Of a stretch of DNA of 64,000 bases, positions 31,230 through 64,000 are shown one piece after another. The stretch is from Sycobia sp. Sy_11 (lineage: Eukaryota > Arthropoda > Insecta > Hymenoptera > Epichrysomallidae), in assembly GCA_018907035.1 (NCBI GenBank), contig JACCIC010000052.1, positions 2,048,501-2,112,500 of the forward strand, written 5' to 3'. The notes below the pieces were generated by a model. The model had not been told where the DNA came from, did no database searches, and saw only the letters and a list, made by a program, of their open reading frames with translations. The position numbers and the translations under genes are program-made. Within the stretch, counting starts at the first letter, position 1, and each line of letters starts with the position of its first letter.

Positions 31230-32137
31230 TTAGAAAGCGAGCTTAGTTTTCGATCTTTTTTAACGGAAAAAGGACATTTACGATGGAAAACGGATACACA
31301 TTAGCTTAATCCAAATGTTTTACTACTTTTACCCATCTTTATGACAATATAGTGATACCGTGGCGAAAGAACGATGGTGGTTTCGAGGCGATCCAAATGG
31401 CAGCAATACCTTTTGGCCGTCGATGTTCCGTTTTGATGTCGATGTGGACGATTGGCCTGGGTCCATCCATCACTTTTTAGACTTAGGATAGTTATACTAG
31501 ATCTACTTTTCATATCCAGTCACAATACGCCACAGAAAACTTTTCTTTTTTACCTGTCAAAGAAAGACAGTGTAATGCTATATCGATTTATAATGGCACT
31601 TTGGTCATTTGACATCCATTTTCTTTCTTTATGAATCTTTCACATAAAAAAGTAGTTGGCAGCGTTTGCCAACTGCTCTGTCACTGATTCCTAACTTATT
31701 AGCAAGTACTTTCTGCGTTTGAGCTGAGTTTTCGTCCAATAATGCTTGCAATTCACTATCTTCAAACTTTTTCTGTTGTCCAGAACGTTCCTGGTCACTA
31801 ATATCAGTATCACCACTTCTAAACCACTGAAACAACTCTTTACATGTTGTAAGCGATGGAGCTCGTTCGCCATAATTTTCTTCAAGCAACGGATAAGTTT
31901 CTGCTACACTTTTTTTCAAATCAAAATAATGCAAAAGGATATGTCGACAAAACGATTTATCACGATTAATTTTTCACTGATCAAAAAATTATTATGTTTA
32001 CACAAATGATGGCGCCTATTAACTGAATTTTATTGGTAATTCTCAAAACTAAATAATAAGTATTAGTTCCGACACATCTGACTTTTCGTACTACTTCCAT
32101 CTAAACATGAAGGTCGAAAACAAAGTTCGCCTCCTAA
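31230..32137 (-). mobile_element. mariner element, deleted (family M-A)
   Basis: Ends TTAGAAAGCGAGCTTAGTTT (left) and CTCCTAA (right) are flanked by TA (31228-31229, 32138-32139). They match the ends of the copy at 16974-17634. The frame 31934-31629 is the N-terminal DNA-binding part (MHYFDLKKSVAETYPLLEEN, then FRSGDTDISDQERSGQQKK). The left part keeps the WTQANRPHRHQNG piece, out of frame. The catalytic core is missing. Confidence 0.88.
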
Positions 32138-32299
32138 TACATTGGCTACCAGCAGCTGTGTCTGCGCAGAGAGGCACATACGCCAAAACAGCGTGACTGT
32201 ATCCAAGTAGATGTGGTCGCCTGCGTGTTTGACCATCTCGAAAAGTATTTCGCTGGGTTTCTATTTTAAATAGTATAAAAAATTTTTAAAAAATTAAAT

Positions 32300-32330
32300 A
32301 CAATTTTCTCCATCGAAGCCGTATTTAATA

Positions 32331-32392
<62 letters not shown>

Positions 32393-32601
32393 ATAAAATG
32401 GTCGACAAAATATCAACTTTTTGAAGTGGACGCTACATTGAAGCGCTTTTTATATGGAAGCGACGATAAGTAAATTACGGTCAATTATTTATAGAAATAT
32501 AGATCTGTATATATACAGTACTTTTTACTTAGATATTATTGAATTGTTTATGAAATCGGTTAAATTATTATCTCGGGCGAAGCCGAGACGGGTGATGCTA
32601 C
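32300..32601 (+). mobile_element. Helitron copy H5 (3' end)
   Basis: Matches the family 3' part in plus orientation: TCTCCATCGAAGCCGTATTT, then a (TA)n tract, then the terminal hairpin in ATCTCGGGCGAAGCCGAGA, then GGTGATGCTA. The final CTAG is mutated to CTAC. The 5' part and the minisatellite are absent. Confidence 0.8.
32334..32389. repeat. (TA)n microsatellite inside H5
   Basis: Pure TA run. Confidence 0.95.
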
Positions 32602-32634
32602 TATATATATATATAAATATTTATTTTTAAAATA

Positions 32635-32769
32635 GTCGGCGAAATATCAGGTAAATTACGGTAAATTATTTATAGTAATAAATTTTTCTATATAGAGTAC
32701 TTTTTACTTAGATATTATTGAATTGTTTAAGAAATCGGTTAGATTATTATCTCGGACGAAGCTGAGACT
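32635..32769 (+). mobile_element. Helitron copy H6 (short 3' end fragment)
   Basis: A second, shorter 3' end right behind H5, from about GGCGAAATATCAGG to the hairpin ATCTCGGACGAAGCTGAGA. It is cut directly after the hairpin, where Penelope-related sequence begins. Confidence 0.7.
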
Positions 32770-33200
32770 GTAAGACCGATTAAAATATTTATTAATTTAA
32801 TTCAGTACATTCGACATAAGTAGAATTTTTAATAAATTTAATGTTATCTAATGTGTCTTAATTTAATAATTAAATAATGACAGTCCGACTATCCTTGTTT
32901 ATCATCACCCCCGTAGAGTCTGAAATATAAATAAAAATTAATCTATATACTACAGTTAATAAAGGAAAATTTAATTATCCCCAACGTCATTATCGAGTTC
33001 ATGTATATGCTGTCGTCCATCGTTTCTAACCTTTTCGGTTCATATTCAGGGACTGCTGAAACAAAATTCTAATAAGAAAATTATATAACACCCTGATAAT
33101 AAAATTATATTTTAGATAAACAAGGATCGTCTGACTGTTATTATTTAACTATTTAATTATGAATATATTATTCTATACGACTGTAAGACCGATAAAAATA
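32766..33200 (-). mobile_element. Penelope-type flank remnant
   Basis: Two outward GACTGTAAGACCGAT blocks (near 32767 and 33180) enclose CCTTGTTTATCATCACCCCC and a decayed hammerhead motif, as in the copies at 15100-15270 and 60460-61110. No coding region remains. Confidence 0.65.
33015..33053 (-). ncRNA. Decayed hammerhead motif
   Basis: GTCC/GGAC stem I and GAAA are kept, and stem II is AACC/GGTT with a GAAAA loop. The CTGATGA core is altered to CTGAATATGA, so activity is not expected. Confidence 0.5.
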
Positions 33201-34560
33201 CTTGTTAGTTTAATTTAACTATTGACATAAGTACCATTTTTAAGTTTTTTAGCGTTCTTTTTATCGAGAAATAAAAATTCTAATTAATTTACATAAGCTT
33301 AATTTTTTAACGAATTTTTAATCCTAGATATCTATAAAAATCAAATATAGTACAATTTTGTATATTCAATAAAATTATAATTTATGCCTTTCACCAAATT
33401 AAAATAAAGAAATTTCAAAAATTCTCTAAAGTTAAAATCAGTTAAAGTTACTTAGCATTTTATAAAGAATTTATGAACAAAGAAATTGTTTTCAAGTTTA
33501 TCCTTGAAAAGTGTTTTATTACTTAATAAGTTACTTAGCACTTCTAAATTGATATCTAAGATGTTTTTTGCAAAGTGTGGCCTTGTCTAGTATATCAGCT
33601 TTGCTTAGTAATTAATATAATTGTTTCTTTTTTGTTAGAAATGTCACTATATGTTGATAAAAATTATAGACAATGTACAAGTAATCGAGCATTGTTTATT
33701 TTATTTAATGCATATATAAATTTTGTATCACTGTACAATATCGTTTGAAACTATGTTCATTTTGTTACACAACTGAGATCTTAGATTTCATGTAACAGAG
33801 AATAATGATGGTGTAATAAAATCCAATATTCCATATTAGTAGTAAACGTTGTATTTATTTCAAAGAGAAAAAATATTTTAGTCATATGTAGAAATATTGG
33901 TTTTATTTTGAAATGGAACTTTATAAAATGTAGATGGTTATATAATTTTCGATAGTTTCTAGCTGAAAAGCTAGGGACTTTACATGATAATTAAAGATAA
34001 AAATCATTTCTAGATTTCGCATTATAACAAATTAATTTTAAATACCTTAAAGTATTTGAACTTCTTATATGATATTAAATGACTAAATTATTTTAGCTGA
34101 ATTTCAACTGATATGAAATGATTTGAAATAATTTGAAGCTATTTGAATTTATTTCCTAATGATTCATTAACAGGGGTCAAATGATTCGTTAGATAAACGT
34201 TATGCGTTTTTTTTATATTTTATAATGATAGTTTAAGTACCATATTTATATATCATTTTATAATTATATAATTATTATAAACCAGTTCATGAATTCTATA
34301 GAATTTTGTCAAGAGTAAAAATATTTTTATTTGCACTAATAAACATTGTTGTAAGCTTATTTTTATAATTAATATTAAATTGTACCAAGTATATTGAATC
34401 AGATTTCCCTAATTCGCATATCTTATATCATTTGAAATACTATTGTCAGGCAGCTAAAAAGAATTGTAAAAGCTCTCGTTCTATTTACAGAAATTTTTTG
34501 CATTTTGCTTATTCTTTGCCATAAAAAAATAAAGCAGGCTAAATATCTTCGATAACGAAC
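33200..34560. other. AT-rich intergenic region upstream of UGP
   Basis: No frame, repeat or element recognised. Confidence 0.5.
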
Positions 34561-34842
34561 GAAGCGCACTTCTCTATATAGGCTGTTATATCGGTTCCCT
34601 CTCTTTGCTCTCCGATATATACATATACTTACTGGGAAACGGCTTTCGTGAAGTTATTAAATACTACACGAGCGATTCTTGCTTGCTTACGAGATCAGTC
34701 GACCGCGGGAGCCTCTGAGCTTCGAAACGACCTCTCTGATTTTTTGTAGCGCGCATTTGAAACAACGGATTACTTTGCTGAGTTCATCGGATGCGTGTCT
34801 GGCGTGTGATATAGTTATCAAAATAGAGACGACACGAGTACG
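34560..34842 (+). promoter_or_regulatory. UGP 5' flank and 5' UTR
   Basis: GC-balanced island in AT-rich DNA just before exon 1. A TCAGT initiator-like sequence lies at 34695-34699. No TATA box stands at the usual distance from it. An in-frame TGA at 34807-34809 closes the frame upstream of the start codon. The transcription start is not determined. Confidence 0.45.
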
Positions 34843-63413
<28,571 letters not shown>

Positions 63414-63417
63414 TTTC

Positions 63418-63825
63418 AATAAACTGGATTATGTATTAGACATTTGTTTATAAAATTAATCAAAATACTCTAATCCATTATTAATAATATAAGTAATATA
63501 AGAATTATAAGTAGTTAAGGAAATTGTACATATATTTTCTATATGTTAATGTTGTTAATTTGAAAGATTTTTTGACATCTTAATGCATGTAATATATTTT
63601 ATCAAATTTTATAAAACGTATTAAAATATTTGTTTTTGAACAAGTATTTTGAAATTAATTTTATCTTCAAAATTACCATGAAACAATTGATGTATTTTTA
63701 ATATTACGAAAAATTAAAAAATAATTTTAATTAAATTATATTTTCTTTTTGCTTAGAGGTAATAAAAAAATTTCAATATATACTTTTATGTAATATAAAA
63801 TAAACATTGTTAAATTGTTAATAAA
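63418..63825 (+). terminator. UGP: UGP 3' UTR polyadenylation signals
   Basis: AATAAA occurs at 63418-63423, 63799-63804 and 63820-63825. The first is only five bases after the stop, so one of the later two is more likely used. Confidence 0.45.
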
Positions 63826-64000
63826 TACAGTAGTAAAGTTTTTTTAATATATATTTGGATATGATCTTAACAATAGTCAGGATTAGATATAAGACTAGCA
63901 AAAATCGATGAAAATTCAAAAAATCATAAGGTAGCAATATCTACACTATGGACAAAAATATATACTTTATTGTTTCCCATATAGACATCCTTGAAAACAC

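Noticed and set aside
34695..34699. Firm transcription start of UGP at a TCAGT initiator
   Set aside because: The pentamer is common and the expected downstream promoter element is not convincing; kept only as a possibility in the 5' flank entry.

Overview
The window is AT-rich eukaryotic DNA, most likely from an insect. The evidence is spliced genes with GT-AG introns, many mariner/Tc1, R1-clade LINE, Penelope-like, Helitron and tRNA-derived SINE copies, long (TA)n tracts, and a relic of a ZAD-type zinc-finger gene, a class typical of insects. A hymenopteran such as an ant is my best guess; that is inference from composition and repeat content, not a database result.

One intact protein-coding gene is present: UTP--glucose-1-phosphate uridylyltransferase (UGP), + strand, ten coding exons from 34843 to 63413. 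Joined in phase they give 510 codons with no internal stop. All visible insertions in the gene lie in introns, mainly intron 1 (8.7 kb), intron 3 (13.3 kb) and intron 6 (2.7 kb).

Layout. 1-4.15 kb: decayed R1-clade retrotransposon. 4.24-5.76 kb: Helitron fragment with a nested SINE and a 60-bp minisatellite. 5.9-9.0 kb: AT-rich direct repeats and a second Helitron end. 9.15-10.63 kb (- strand): four-exon relic of a ZAD zinc-finger gene. 11-14 kb: gene-free AT-rich DNA and one SINE. 13.9-16.3 kb: Penelope-like element with GIY-YIG endonuclease, rearranged reverse transcriptase and a hammerhead-type motif. 17-23.5 kb: mariner copies and two Helitrons with both ends. 24.1-25.4 kb: unidentified coding-like block. 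25.4-30.6 kb: three-layer nest, an R1-clade LINE split by a TIR element that is itself split by a solo LTR. 31.2-33.2 kb: mariner, Helitron ends and Penelope debris. 34.5-63.8 kb: the UGP locus.

The two observations I rate highest are these. (1) The solo LTR at 26528-28247 has a structured transcript leader: a long hairpin just after the TATA box, then four copies of one conserved core, three of them closed by perfect 8-bp stems of unrelated sequence. (2) A family of non-autonomous Helitrons carries a 60-bp minisatellite plus microsatellites; two copies keep both termini. Penelope-derived hammerhead motifs recur at five places, two of them facing each other in a ~300-bp-arm palindrome inside UGP intron 6.
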